Shown piece by piece: positions 22,984 through 35,300 of a DNA stretch of 64,000 nucleotides. The first letter of the stretch is position 1. Each line of letters opens with the position of its first letter. The stretch is taken from positions 682,001 to 746,000 of the forward strand of contig SAXG01000002.1 of NCBI GenBank assembly GCA_012932865.1, given 5' to 3'. Made by a program: the position numbers and the translations under genes. The stretch is from Amylostereum areolatum. Taxonomy: Eukaryota > Basidiomycota > Agaricomycetes > Russulales > Stereaceae. A model generated the notes under the pieces. It had not been told where the DNA came from. It worked only from the letters and a program-made list of their open reading frames with translations, and searched no databases.

Positions 22984-24936
22984 TCATACACGGGTCAACC
23001 GTCTCTTCGCGACGATCTCCGGGACCCATGCCACTACCGCAATGACAGCCGCGCCTGCAAAACACGATCCGACGTAAACTATCATCTGCTCAAAACGTCC
23101 TCCCGCAACAGCAAAGCCCGTGCCTGGGTTGGATTTGACGTTATCTCGCACCGTCGACAAGGAGGTTGAAATCGGAGTGGAGAGGACGTTACCCAGACCT
23201 CGTGAGAACATCAGGTAGCCAAACAGGGTGACATATAGGCTGAGGTCGTCCTCTGAGAAAGAATTAAGCATTCGGCAAGACGGACAGGCGAGGAAAACGT
23301 ACTGGCCACGGGGCGCACGAAGGCAGTCCAGAGGCTGCTGAAGCCGCCCGCAAGCATGCCATAAAGCATGCCATACACGAGAACGCCTGCGACGACGTGG
23401 CCCGCAAAACCCCACAGGAGGAAGGTAACCAATGACGTAGCGGCAAGAGTCGACAGTGCGAGAAGCCACGGCGAAAAGTAATCTGAGAGCGTTCCAAGAG
23501 TTAGACGACTAACAAGGCCGGCTCCTACAAGGCATAGTACATGGTCAAGATGGCGAAGCAAAGTTGAAGGGAATGATGTCGCACCATTCAACAAAGCAAC
23601 AGACAAAGAGGCCGTGGATGGGGAAATATTAAGCTCAGATGCGAAAGCTGGAAGAGTAAAGTACGATGTTGAGCCGGCCCAGGTGGTCAATATTAAAGGT
23701 ATCACGTACTGGGTAGCCAGACAATGGGGACAAAGTAAGCAAATCCCTGTATGGTATTGACGATGATTACGAGCCACCACTGTCGGCTCATGAGCCAGGT
23801 TCGATTATTGACTCGGGGCGCGGGACCTCGAACGTCACGCTCGGGCAAGCGTGGCTTGATGAGCGGAAGGGTGAAAATCATGACTATCGCAAACCCAAAG
23901 GAGAGATAGCGCAACGTGAGAGCGGTCCCATGGTGGCGAATGCTTTTCGGGAGTACCAATGGGAGAAGCAGACCCCCGGCAGCGGTACCTAGAAATGGTT
24001 TGATACCGAAGTCCGAAACTTTAGTAAATGCGGTTACTTACCTGCATCAATCACACCGTTAGCAAGGCCACGACGTCTGACGAACCATTCGGAGAAAAAC
24101 GACATGGCAGGAGCGTACATGAAGGCTTTGAGACAATTGTTGATCAGTCCACATTCAACTTCTATGAGAGAAAGAAATAGAGACATATGGACGCACCTCC
24201 ACCGACAGCGTATAGAACGCCCTGTAGTGCAAGGAGTCGAGTAACCTACAATCCCTGTTAGCTGAGAGATAAATCATGTCGATGGAGCGAAGGCGACGGA
24301 CCGTTGTGGCGAAGCTTGCTGCAAACAAACTGGCCCAACAGATCACCATACCGATCCACATGACTGGCCGACGGAGGTGTCGGTAACGCGCAGCTAGAGG
24401 ATAAGTAACAGGACCTAAGATGCGCCGGAAGTCAGACTCATCTCAAACACAGGTAGATAGAGGTTGTCCGACCAGAACAGTACATAATCCCGGACGACAG
24501 ATTGCCAACCAACGGGAGCAGGGAAGAGGCATGAGGTTGCGACAGAAGGTCTGTGTCACGTAAATACGCTTCGAGAAAGACACCGAACGCGGCAGGAAAC
24601 CCCCACACGGCGAACTCGACCATGAAAGCGCCGAAGAGCTGAATTGCAAAGTTAGATATTAGTCGCATGAACAAGGGTAAGTTGACTCACGAAAGACCAA
24701 GCACCAAAACCTCCGTCGACAGGGGCCAGAGAAGCCAGGTTGACGCCTGTACCTGCCTCAAAGTCATCTCCCTCTGTAGTGGGAGGCAATGTCGCGGAGG
24801 ACGCTGGAAGTGGTGAGATGACAGCGAGTTCGACAGATTCGACGCGGATGTGTTGATGATGCAAAGAAGCTGTGGCGGTTGAACCGTCAACAGAGACGTC
24901 CGTGACCCTATCGTCGTTTGCGTAGAAAGAAGTCAT
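22984..24936 (-). CDS. MFS transporter A, monocarboxylate-transporter-like
   Basis: Multi-exon minus-strand gene, ATG at 24936, stop at 22984. A ~75-residue cytosolic N-terminus rich in Ser/Thr/Asp is followed by the MCT-type start VDGGFGAWSFV, then VWGFPAAFGVFLEAYL, SSQPHASSLLPL-like loop, RYRHLRRPVMWIG, SFFSEWFVRRRGLANGV (loop 4-5 signature of the family), GTALTLRYLSFGFA, LGTLSDYFSPWL (loop with the DYFS pattern) and LVYGMLYGMLAGGFSSLW. Twelve helices can be laid out. It would be a plasma-membrane or vacuolar carrier of organic acids or related small molecules; the substrate cannot be told from the sequence. It is a tandem paralogue of the next gene, with the same intron plan. Confidence 0.88.
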
Positions 24937-25145
24937 TGAAAGGCTATCGAGGGATCGCGAGCGGCGAGACTCCGCTAGCTCTACTTAAATAGTACGACCG
25001 ACCGAGTTATTCTGGTCCCAGGCCCATTAGTCGTGTACGCACTACGCAGAACCTTATCTTGCCGAGTCCCCTGCTCTGATATGGCTGATATTTAGTCGTG
25101 AGTACGCGAAAGGGGATGCATGCACGCAGATTACGCATTACACTG

Positions 25146-27042
25146 TCATGAGCCCATCCGCGGTGACATCGCAGCTTTCTTCTTCGTGACGATTTCCCGT
25201 ACCCAGGCCCCAAGCGCCATAACTGCAACGCCAGCGAAACAGGTCCCCACGTACACGATCATCTTTTCGAAGCGGCCGCCTGCAACGGCAAATCCTGTTT
25301 CCTCGTGTGCGCTTGGCGGCGCTTTCTCCATTGATAATGCAGTAGATATGGGCGTCGACAAAACATTTCCAATCCCTCGGGAGAGCAAAAGGAAACTGAA
25401 GAGGGAAGTGGTCAGCTCCGGATCGTCTTCTACACATTATGCTATCGGTCAATGTGATGGAACTCGGCTGATAGAACGCGTACTGGCAATCAGACGGACA
25501 AAGCCGGTCCAAAGGCTACTCCAGCCGCCGGCAAATAGGCCATACATAGTGCCATAGACCAAAACACCGGCCGTAACATGGCCTGCGATACCCCATAGAA
25601 CGAATGTGATAAAGGAAGTTCCCATGACAGTGCTTGTTGCAAGGAGCCAAGGAGAAAAACGGTCGGACATCGTTCCTAGGATTAGTCGACTGCATACAGA
25701 TGCACCTACACAAGGGTGAACATATGATCGGTCAGTGCCGGCAGTATTACATACCGTTTAATAGTGCCACCGAGATTGCAGACGTTGACTGGGAGGTGTT
25801 GATTAACGAGACGTAAGCTTGATGAACATGAGATCGCGAAAATGAAGGAACATATGTCGGCCACGCACTCGGAAGCCATATGATGGGCAAAAAATAGGCA
25901 AACCCTTGTATCGTATTGGCGACAAGAAGCGTCCACCATATCCAACTCCTCAGCCAGGAGTAGCCAATGTTCCGTCGTCCAGGTCCATGGATACGTTTTT
26001 CAGGAAGTCGCGGACGGACAAACGGGAGTACGGGAAGAAGAGCGGCGACAATTGCAATTGAGAGGTAACGGAGGGTTAAGGAAGTACCGTGAGCACGAAT
26101 GAGTGGCGGGAGAATGAGAGGTAGGATCAAGCCGCCCAAACCCGTCCCTAGAGTACAGAGGAATGTCAATACGCATTGTCAGTGATAATGACGAGGAATG
26201 ATACGAACCTGCGAAAACCACACCATTCGCTAGGCCGCGGCGCCTGACAAACCATTCCGACAGGAAGGATATGGTCGGGGTGTAGAGTAGTGCTGATACA
26301 ATGATGAGAGACATAAGGCGTGACAGGGAACAGTGCGTACATCCTCCAATGGCGTATAGGACCCCCTGCAATGCGACTAGCTGAGAGACCTGGTCCCACA
26401 TTGAGTACATAGGCTATTGAAGTACAAAAAATACGAACTGTTGTAGCAAAACTGGCCCCGAAAAGACTCGACCAGCAGAGGACAACACCAATCCACATCG
26501 CGGTACGACGATGTATAGGGTATCGCCCGCAGAACATGTTAACAAGCGGACCTGTGATACTATTGTCAGTACAAGGACTCTTTCATCTCATTTTGGAAGA
26601 ATTTACCTGAGCAGTAGATGATTCCGGAGGACAGGGTCCCGGCAAGGGGAAGTACAGAACTCGCATGCGGCTGCGAAGAGATATTGGGATCTTGTAGATA
26701 AGCCTGGAGGAAAACTCCGAATGCATTTGGGAAGCCCCAGACGATGGTTTCGACCAGAAATGCGCCTGCCAGCTACGGAAACTTCAGTGAGTGTAGAGCG
26801 TAAGAAGCGAGCATACACACGAAAGACCATGCTCCAAAACCACCGTCGACCGGGGCTAGTGAGGTTTCATTTCTTTGCGATGCAAAAACCTCGTTGTGGG
26901 GCCCAAGAGAAGATTCGGCTGCGAAGGTAGATGACGAAGGAGGTCGGGGAAGACGGAGTGCGAGTTCCAGGCCTGGTTCGAATTCTGACCTGGGATTATG
27001 AGAGCTATGGGGAGCTCTGGCGTCTGAGCCATGGTTGGACAT
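25146..27042 (-). CDS. MFS transporter B, monocarboxylate-transporter-like
   Basis: Tandem paralogue of carrier A, 209 bp upstream of it in the direction of transcription, ATG at 27042, stop at 25146. Landmarks correspond one to one: VDGGFGAWSFV, VWGFPNAFGVFLQAYL, PNISSQPHASSVLPLAGTLS, RRTAMWIGVVLCWSSLFGAS, SEWFVRRRGLANGVVFAG, GTSLTLRYLSIA, FSPWLLATSTVMGTS, LVYGTMYGLFAGGWSSLW, and the shared C-terminal segment GGRFEKMIVYVGTCFAGVAV. The cytosolic N-terminus differs from A in sequence. Expected topology is 12 helices. Substrate unknown. Confidence 0.88.
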
Positions 27043-27673
27043 CGAGTCGATGGGCGTTAGGCTTCAAGCTTGTGCCCCGTCTGGTGATTGAGCACTTTAT
27101 GTGGAGGTAGGCTGAGGTCATGTTGGCGGTCGAGTCATGAGATCACATGCGGGATATGTTATGACGAAAGGGCCGGAAACAACCCTGGCTGGAATTTCCA
27201 GGGGTAAGCGAACGTTAACGTTCAACAGGCGCTGCCAGCGGAGTCTTGGGAGAAGTACAAGGTTCTATACAAGACACTGTTATCACACGGAGATGTGAAC
27301 GCATGAAGTCTACGAGACATTTACATACCAGTCGAGACGGGGGATGCGGCACTGCGTTGCATCGTTGTGGACGAGAAGATGAGAGAGCCAGTGAGAATCG
27401 GTTTGCAATATGATGCGTTACGTAAGCGTAGCTACACTTATCGCCGGCCCAGACTCAACTTGACCGTCCGCCATCGACGACGGTGAGGACGCTTGCGGCT
27501 TGGAGTCTGAGAACGTCCAGTCTTCCCTCTCCTTTCCTTCCATTCGATTTGTACCACAAGACTCTTCGAAGATTTCTTAAAACCTCTTCACCGACTTCGT
27601 TCCTCGTCCATCAAGTCCTCGCCCCGCAGTCAAAACTTGGTTGCGATTGCTCTCTCTTCCCAGCGACGATACC
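27043..27673. promoter_or_regulatory. divergent promoter region, MFS B / MAP kinase kinase
   Basis: 631 bp between diverging starts. The part from about 27500 is C/T-rich, as common just before basidiomycete start codons. No gene supported. Confidence 0.4.
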
Positions 27674-29279
27674 ATGAGCCGTCCCATCCGCACCAAACGT
27701 AACTTCAAGGCCCTCGCTCTTGATGTCTCTCAGCCACCTCCAGCCCCGGCTCCAGAGCCTGAGCTCATCCCTACCCGTCTTGCCCCCGCCGCGGGGGCTG
27801 CGAAAGCTGCGACTACAGGCGCAGCGCCTAAGAAGAAGCGACCGCCTCCAATGAATCTCAAGACTCCAAAGGGAACCCCTACAAACGAAACTGGTGGAGG
27901 TCTACAATCCGGTGCTCCTTTGGCCAGCTCTACAGCCGCTACACCAGCGACAGGAACGACGGGGTCCGCATCCCACCGTATGACTTACCATACTACTCTT
28001 TCCAACACATTGGCGAGCCTCGACATGAATGCAACGGTCAAATATGACTTGCGGGATGAGGATCTGAAGGACCTGAATGAACTAGGACAGGGTAACGGCG
28101 GGAGTGTGAAGAAGGTCGAACACGTCCCCACCCATACAACGATGGCCAAGAAGGTGCGTCATATTTGCCATTCGCCCTTGCATCGTAGCACTCATATTTC
28201 CTCGATTGAAAAGATCGTTCTTATCGACGCTAAACCTTCCGTACGCAAGCAGATTCTTCGCGAACTGCAGATCATGCACGATTGTCACTCGGAATATATC
28301 ATCTCCTTCTACGGCGCTTTTCTTTCCGACCCCAATATCTGCATTTGTATGGAGTTCATGGACAAGGGCTCGTTGGACGGTATATACAAGCGAATAGGCG
28401 CCATCGACATCGATGTTGTCGCCCGAGTCGCGTTGGCTGTCCTCGAGGGTCTCACGTATCTTTACGATGTTCACCGCATCATCCATCGTGGTATGTCATT
28501 CTGGCTCTCAGTTGGGCGTTGTACATAAATATTGGATCTTCTTTAGACATTAAACCGTCAAATATCCTCTTCAACTCGAAGGGCCAAATCAAAATTTGCG
28601 ACTTTGGGGTTTCTGGCGAGCTTATCAACTCCATCGCGGATACATTCGTCGGGACATCAACATACATGAGCGTCAGTGGCCGCTTGTGCACTGTTTGGCT
28701 CTACATCTCATGATCGTCCCTCAGCCTGAGCGTATACAAGGCGCCCAATACACCGTCAAATCCGACGTCTGGTCCCTGGGCATCTCCCTCATCGAGCTTG
28801 CACTCGGCCGGTTCCCATTCGCCGACTCGTCATCGGATGATGACGATTCAGACCTTTCCGAATTCGAGGGTACGCTTTCGCCTTCAAGACCGGTGGCGTT
28901 GCCCCCACCGAAGCCGAAAAAGGCCAAAGACAGCAAGGCGGCGAAACGCAACAAGCGGAAGAGCAAGGGCGTCAGTCTGCAAGGAGGTGGCATGACGATG
29001 AGCATTCTCGAGCTATTGCAGCACATTGTGAACGAACCCGCGCCACGGCTCACACCCGAGGGACGGTTCCCGAAAATGGCTGAGGACTTTGTGGAGGGAT
29101 GTTTGTTCAAGGACCCGGATATGAGGAAAACGCCGAAGGAGCTTCTGGTGCGTTGAATTGGCGTCTATGTTTTCTAGAGCAGTCGCCTGACGCTGGGTTA
29201 TGACCGACAGAAACATGAATGGATATTGCACGCGCGGACGACGACGTTCGATCTCGAGGCATGGGCAAGCACCTTCTGA
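27674..29279 (+). CDS. MAP kinase kinase (Ste7/Fuz7 type)
   Basis: Five exons: 27674-28153, 28214-28490, 28547-28671, 28725-29147, 29211-29279, giving 457 aa. The N-terminus is Pro/Ala-rich with a basic [11 protein letters not shown] motif that resembles a MAPK docking site. The kinase domain starts at [15 protein letters not shown] (glycine loop) and contains the [15 protein letters not shown] helix, the hinge [21 protein letters not shown] (catalytic loop, spliced at the Asp), [11 protein letters not shown] (DFG), and the MEK activation loop [18 protein letters not shown] with the S-x3-T phosphosites. After GRFPF there is an acidic then very basic ~60-residue insert before the last helices; inserts here are typical of MEKs. 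In related fungi this kinase relays the pheromone/mating cascade. Confidence 0.94.
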
Positions 29280-29945
29280 TGACCACTGCAGCCGTTATGT
29301 TTCGCATGTGTGCGAAGGTGGCGGCAGTCGGACGATACCCTTGCCCTCCGATAGCAGGCTCTCGGAGGCCCAAACGAGGCCCATCTTTGCTTTCGATGTT
29401 TTCAAGCGTTCTTGGAGGAGAGAAGTCATGCGATGGATGTATGTATTATAGAATGCAGCTCATTTTCGCGATGTTCGCTCGATTCCACGGCCTCACGCAA
29501 CGTGGGCGATTACAGCAGATCGCCCATAAGAGCCCAGTGTGGACGTGTTGATCGACGTTCGCAATGCATTGTGTCGCATGTGCGCGCGGGGAGACAGGAG
29601 ACTGTAGGAACCACGTGCGCCGCAGGTTCCCAAAATGGACGTGACCCGTTTGTGCCGTTGGTCGACCATTGGCCCAGTGGATCCCACCGTGAGCCGGTCG
29701 CCAGCTCAGAAGTCAGAACCATGATAAATACCCATGCCATGTCTTCGATTCTGTCCCGCCTCCTTCTTCTCCGTCTCTACCTCTCGCAGCCTGCGCCTGC
29801 ATTGCGCTACCTCCGAGACACGCATCCTCTCATTTCTGTTTGACGTGAAAGCCAGAACGGATCACATTCTTGTCCGCTTTTGTCGCTTCAAGCTACGCAT
29901 CCATACACTGCTGATCACTGGGGCGCTATAAAGTCGCAAGTCGCT
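29280..29945. promoter_or_regulatory. spacer between MAPKK and DUF2235 gene
   Basis: 666 bp. Contains the MAPKK 3' UTR and the promoter of the next gene, with TATAAA at 29927. No other gene supported. Confidence 0.4.
29927..29932 (+). promoter_or_regulatory. TATA-like box near the DUF2235 gene
   Basis: TATAAA only 14 bp before the first ATG (29946) but 73 bp before an in-frame ATG at 30000, which is the usual spacing in this window. Confidence 0.45.
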
Positions 29946-31928
29946 ATGGCGCAGGCATCTCCGTCAACTCCCGTCACTAGCCCATCCCTCCCGCCCACTA
30001 TGATAAGGAAACCGCGCACGATCATCCTGTGCTTCGACGGTGAGCTCCCCCATACACCTATATGCGCAATGAACCAACACGCTTCCCTCCAGGCACCTCA
30101 AATCAGTATGGCGAGGAGGTATGTGACAACCTCGATACCCCCGTAAGCAAACGCTGAACCGTCCGCCAGAACACAAACGTCATCAAATTCCACTCCCTGT
30201 TAAAAAAGGACAAGGTGGACGAACAGATCTGTTACTATCAAGTGCGTACCCTGCTCGCCACGTCTTCTCAACGCTCAGACTCTCGACGTACCGCTTAGCC
30301 GGGCATAGGCACGTACTTCCAGCCCGGTGTCGTCTCACCTCTCCTCCACTGGTGGGCTACTGTCTGGGACGAGGCTGTCGCATGGTACCTCCCCGAGCAT
30401 GTCATGGATGGCTACAAGTTCCTTATGCAGAACTACAACGCCGGCGACAAGGTCTGCCTGTTCGGTACGCTTACTTGGAGCTGCAAGCTTGTATGAAACG
30501 CTCATCGGTAACGACGTCATGATAGGCTTCTCGCGAGGCGCATACACCGCACGAGCTCTTGCCGGCATGATCCACAAAGTCTGATCTCCCCACCGCCATC
30601 TCAATCGTTGCTGACCATCCCCGCGTACAGGTTGGTCTGCTGTCCAAGGATAACGAACAGCAAATACCCTTTGCATACAACCTATACAAGTCGGAAAGTG
30701 CCTCGGACCAACCGCTGGCACGTGGGTTCAAACTGACGTTCTGTCGCGAGGTTCCGATCGAGTTTATGGGTGTTTGGTACGTCACCTGAGGGTTCCTAGA
30801 GCGGCATCCGTTTACTATGGTCCAGGGATACCGTGGCCAGCGTTGGCGTCATCATGACCAGGACTTTGCCGTTCGTATCGACCAATACAACAATTCGGAC
30901 ATTTAGGCACGCCCTCTCGCTCGACGAAGTACGTGCTTGAGCACTCATGCACCTGTCTTTCGATGTGTACTGACTTTATAATATCAGCACCGTGCCAAAT
31001 TTCGCCCAAGCTTCTATACCCGACCTTTCCCTATTGGCTCGCCTCAAACACCGTCGCGGACGCAGACCTTCGCAGGCAAGTTCAAAACTGGTTTGGCCAA
31101 ACTCAGCCCCAAAGCACGCCGTAAAGAAGAGCTTAATTCCGTCGTCCAGAGTGTGCTCGCACGCGAGAAACAAACCGGGGAACAGCGTTCGATTGATGAG
31201 CCCTTCGTCACTGATGTCAAGGAGGTCTGGTTTGTTGGTTGCCATTCAGGTAAGTCATGTCAGCTTCGTTCAATCTCCTTCTTGACTCACCCGTGTCCCT
31301 TCCAGATGTCGGCGGTGGGGCGGTGCCAGACACAGACCAGTATGCACTCGCCGACATCCCATTAAGGTGGATGGTCAAGGAAGTTATGCAAGCACAATGT
31401 GGTGTTTTGTTTGAGGATGCGGCCTTCCAGCGTTGGAATATCCCTCTTTCCTCGCTTTCCAACATCTTCCAGCCAGTTGGAGGGCCAAAGCAAAGGAGTA
31501 TCAATGAATATGTCGCGCTCCACCACAAAGGAGACGGCAAATCGAAGGCTGGAAGTGCGGAAGAACGAGCGAACAGTGAGACCTCAGAAAGCGGACGCGA
31601 GGCCATAGATGTCATGCAGCCAATCAACGACCCGCTCAAGAGCCAACCGTTGTGGTGGTTATTGGAGATCATCCCGACGCGTTATAGCTATCAAAGTCCG
31701 GAGACGAACCAGTGGGTTTCGAAGTTGAGGTGGGTTGTTTTACATCGTACACATTTTGAGTTGACCCTTAGAGTCTTTCGTGAATGCAGTTTCCATCTCG
31801 GCCGCGGTCGTTATGTCCCACCCAATCCCAAATTCCACGAGAGCGTAAAATTACGCATTGACCAAACAGAGATGGACTATACCCCGCGTGCTCGGTACCA
31901 GGCTGGCACGGAGACATACGTCTCCTGA
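29946..31928 (+). CDS. DUF2235 / Tle1-like alpha/beta-hydrolase
   Basis: Many short exons; stop TGA at 31926-31928. The joined protein has the family landmarks in order: RTIILCFDGT, NVIKFHSLL, YYQPGIGTYF, the nucleophile elbow GFSRGAYTARAL, EFMGVWDTVASVG, WFVGCHSDVGGG (His and Asp region), LADIPLRWM and LWWLLEIIPTRY. The GxSxG serine, the acidic WDT and the HSDVGGG motif are all intact. Relatives are uncharacterised fungal proteins and the bacterial Tle1 phospholipase effectors, so lipid or ester hydrolysis is likely but unproven. No signal peptide is seen, so a cytosolic or lipid-droplet role is more likely than secretion. The start could be 29946 or 30000; the TATA position favours 30000. 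Confidence 0.88.
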
Positions 31929-32394
31929 GATGGTATCTGCCTATGACGATTCTGCAGCAACGTATTCCTATCTGTACCTTCTCCGCGAGTTATAGTCACG
32001 ACTTACGAACTTTCACGAACTTGATGATATTATACCCCTGGCTTTTACATACCTTTGTTTATGTTCCTTTATACCCGAATGGATGTTCTTTTTTTTTAGA
32101 GAGAGAAACAGCTCATATGGTGCAAACTCTGCTGCGAGTGAGCAAGTTGCGGCTTATCTTACTTTTTTCTGAGTCCGAACATGTTCGGTCGAGTACCCAT
32201 ACATAGATGATATAACCCTCCTGGGCCCAACTTCGATACGACGACCATATTAGCCTTGACTAGCTTGACTGCATGGCCTGTCTCTCACGGCCAACTGGCA
32301 TCAAGCCATAAGCATTGCACCTTGCAGTTAAGTATGAGGGTTCCCTCCCCGCGGTCACACGTTACATGCTGGAGAGTCAATGTCTCATCTGATT
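31929..32394. other. convergent intergenic spacer
   Basis: 466 bp between two 3' ends, with a T run near 32090-32098. No gene supported. Confidence 0.4.
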
Positions 32395-35300
32395 TCATGC
32401 AGCCTGACTTCGTACGTATGCGAGGATTTCCCAATTCCGCCTGTTCCAAGGTTCAAGCATGACTGCCCTCTGCGCGAGCGCAAGTGCGGCATTACGACCA
32501 TCATTACCTACGTCGTCAGCCTCTGCTACAGCGCAAATTCCCACCACATCTCGCAGATGCTCTACATCGTCTTCAGACCCCGCGAGAGTTGCGCGGGCGG
32601 CAGCAGGCTCGTGTTCTTGCAGTATCAGCGAGGCGAGGTCACGTCGGGCGTCGCGGCGCGAGGGCTCGGCAAACACGACTTTCTGCGCTTGGTTACGAGC
32701 CCGAACAACATCGCCCTGCGAAAACGCAAAGTCAGGACACCCGAATGCAGCAAAAAAGCACGATAAAGAACGTACTTGTTCTAAACACTGTTGCGTCAGG
32801 AGATAAGAGACATTCCGTTGGGGGTCGCGTTCGAGACGACGGTGGAGAGGAAGTGAAAGGATCTCGGACAAAGCTGCATCGACGAGGTTGTCATCCTCTG
32901 TGAGTATACCCATCCCCGCCAGAGTATTAATGGCCGTCAAATTCTCTGGATCCGTTGTGATACTAGGGAAGGAATTAATAGTATACATAATGATGGTCCA
33001 AAATGCCTTACCATTCCAGAAGTTGTGCCTTCGCGCTCTCCCTATCCTCTTGTGTTCCCATAGCCCAGAGGCTCTGGGCCAATAAAACTGTGACGTGCCC
33101 CCTAAGACGGAGATCGTCTTCAGAGGATTCCAGTGCTGCTTGAAAGCCTTCTACCGCCTCTCCCAGTCTCCCTAGCTTAAAGTAGGCAAGTCCGGATCCG
33201 AACTGACACTGCGCACGAAGTATACGGGTCTGCCCACCCATTGCGTCATTGACAAGACCCAGGGCGTTCTCGTAGAACTCTAACGCTGTGTCATAGTCTT
33301 GAAGTGCTAGTTGTAGACGGGCCATGCTCGTGTTGGCGATGGTGAATTGATACTCGATGACCGCGTCTTCAGTCTCTTCATACGCTGCTTCTAGGACGGT
33401 GATGGCGCGCCCGATGAGCTGGATTGCAAGCTCCGCGTGTCCAATGCGTTCCGCGACCAGGCCATATAGATGTAACGCAGATGCATCCTCTGGGCGTTGC
33501 TGAATATACCGACCAAGGACAAAGAAAGCGGGGAAGAAGTCAGAGGACGCGCTTTTGTGAGCGGCTTGTGAAAAATGTTCGAACTCTCTTCTCGCGTATT
33601 CCAGGTCTGCGTCCGGCTGATAGGATAGCTTTAGGATATTTAATCATTCATAAACAAAGGATACTCACCACATCTGCTGTAAGGCTCACGGCATGCTCAA
33701 ATAGCGCCCTAGAGTCGGCAAAGTGGACCATTCCGTGTAGCAACCAAGCCCTGGCCCACCCATGCTAGATGATAGTCGGGGTCCAGAATCTGCGCTCGAT
33801 AAAATGTTTCATTGGCTAGCTCTGGGTCACCATGAAAGAGATACAACAATCCCAAACTTGTCCAGGTAACCACATTCTGCAATGTCGTCTCATGAGGGTT
33901 GGCTCGAGACAGGTAAGTAAACTTACCTTGTCGTCGATCTCCAGAGATTTGATGTACGCATGTTGGGCCTTCTTCGGCTGTCCCACGAAATTCATATCTC
34001 CCAGTGCTCGCCAATAAAGGCTTCTCCAGGTTCAGTACGAACAGCCTCCATGATGCACGTAGTTGCTTGTTTGTGAACCTTCTCCTTCACGTCTTCCGCA
34101 CTTGTCATACATTCTAAGGCATGGAGTGCGAGGCCAAAGTCAAACCAAGCGCTTGCTGCAGCAGAGGAATCGCTGAGGCCGAGCGATATTCGATAGTCAT
34201 AAGCGGCCAACGCGACTTTTAGTACATCCATTCCTTTGAGCGCTGTCCTCGGTGGTCTCTTCGACGGTGACGGGAAGGGGAAGAATACCTGCTAGCCGAC
34301 TACCAGCGTCCAAAGTAATGAGAGGCGCCACACTAGAGACGACGGTCCGGACGCTGGCAACATCTTGGAATGAAGAGGTGCGTGAGAGGCGATACATTGC
34401 ATCGGCCATGATTTTCCACGCGACGCCTCGAAACCCTGGATTTGCTTCGACAAATCGGAGCGAAATCCTGAGAGATTTCACGTAAGAATCTTCCGCCCGC
34501 GAAGTAAATCCCATGGACATTTCGGCTCCTCCCAGATCCAGGTGTGTTTGCGCGAGTGATATGAGCACTCCGGGCTCGTCTGGACGCGCCTGGAGGATGT
34601 TCTCGAAGGAAGAGATGGCCTCAGGAAACCGACCCGTCTGACGTTGTACATCCCCAATAAAATACGCGCATATCCAGTCATCTGGCTGTAGCTCGCGTGC
34701 TCGGTTGAGAGCCTTGATGGCAGCAGCGTGCCGGCCAGCCTTAGTGTAAGCTTCGCCCAATCGTACCCACAATAGATGGTCGTCAGAGTCCGCTCGTAAG
34801 GCCACTTGAAAGGCAGTGATAGCAGAAGGGAAGTTTCGTCGGTTCTAGGTGGAGACAATAAAACGGTCATATTACTTATAAGAGAGTAGTGTACTCACAA
34901 GGTTGACAACACCCATGGCCTTCCAAGCCCAGGAATTCTTGGGCAGATATCGTCCGACGGTAGTCATCTCTGAGCCACCAACATCGTTCGAGCCCCCCTC
35001 GCCCTCAATCGTACGCTTGGCAACGACTTCAACTAGATCCCACTCCTTTTCCTCCGCGAATCCCTCCGCCAATCGACGCGCGGCATCACCTTCCCGCGCA
35101 TCCAGTTCGAATGCCTTTTGAAAACACTTTGAAGCTCGACCGGGATCTGCGGGTCTGGCCGCTTCAAGGTAATATATACCAAGGGATGTAAATGCGGGGG
35201 CAAACGATGCTGCGCATTTCAGAGATGAAATGAAGTGGCCATATGCATCTTCGTACCAATCCACTGTGGCGGGGGTTATGACTTCCGAAAAGCAGGGAGA

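Noticed and set aside
22984..32000. MFS carriers, MAPKK and DUF2235 hydrolase as a metabolite cluster
   Set aside because: No synthase, P450 or pathway regulator nearby; the genes have unrelated roles.
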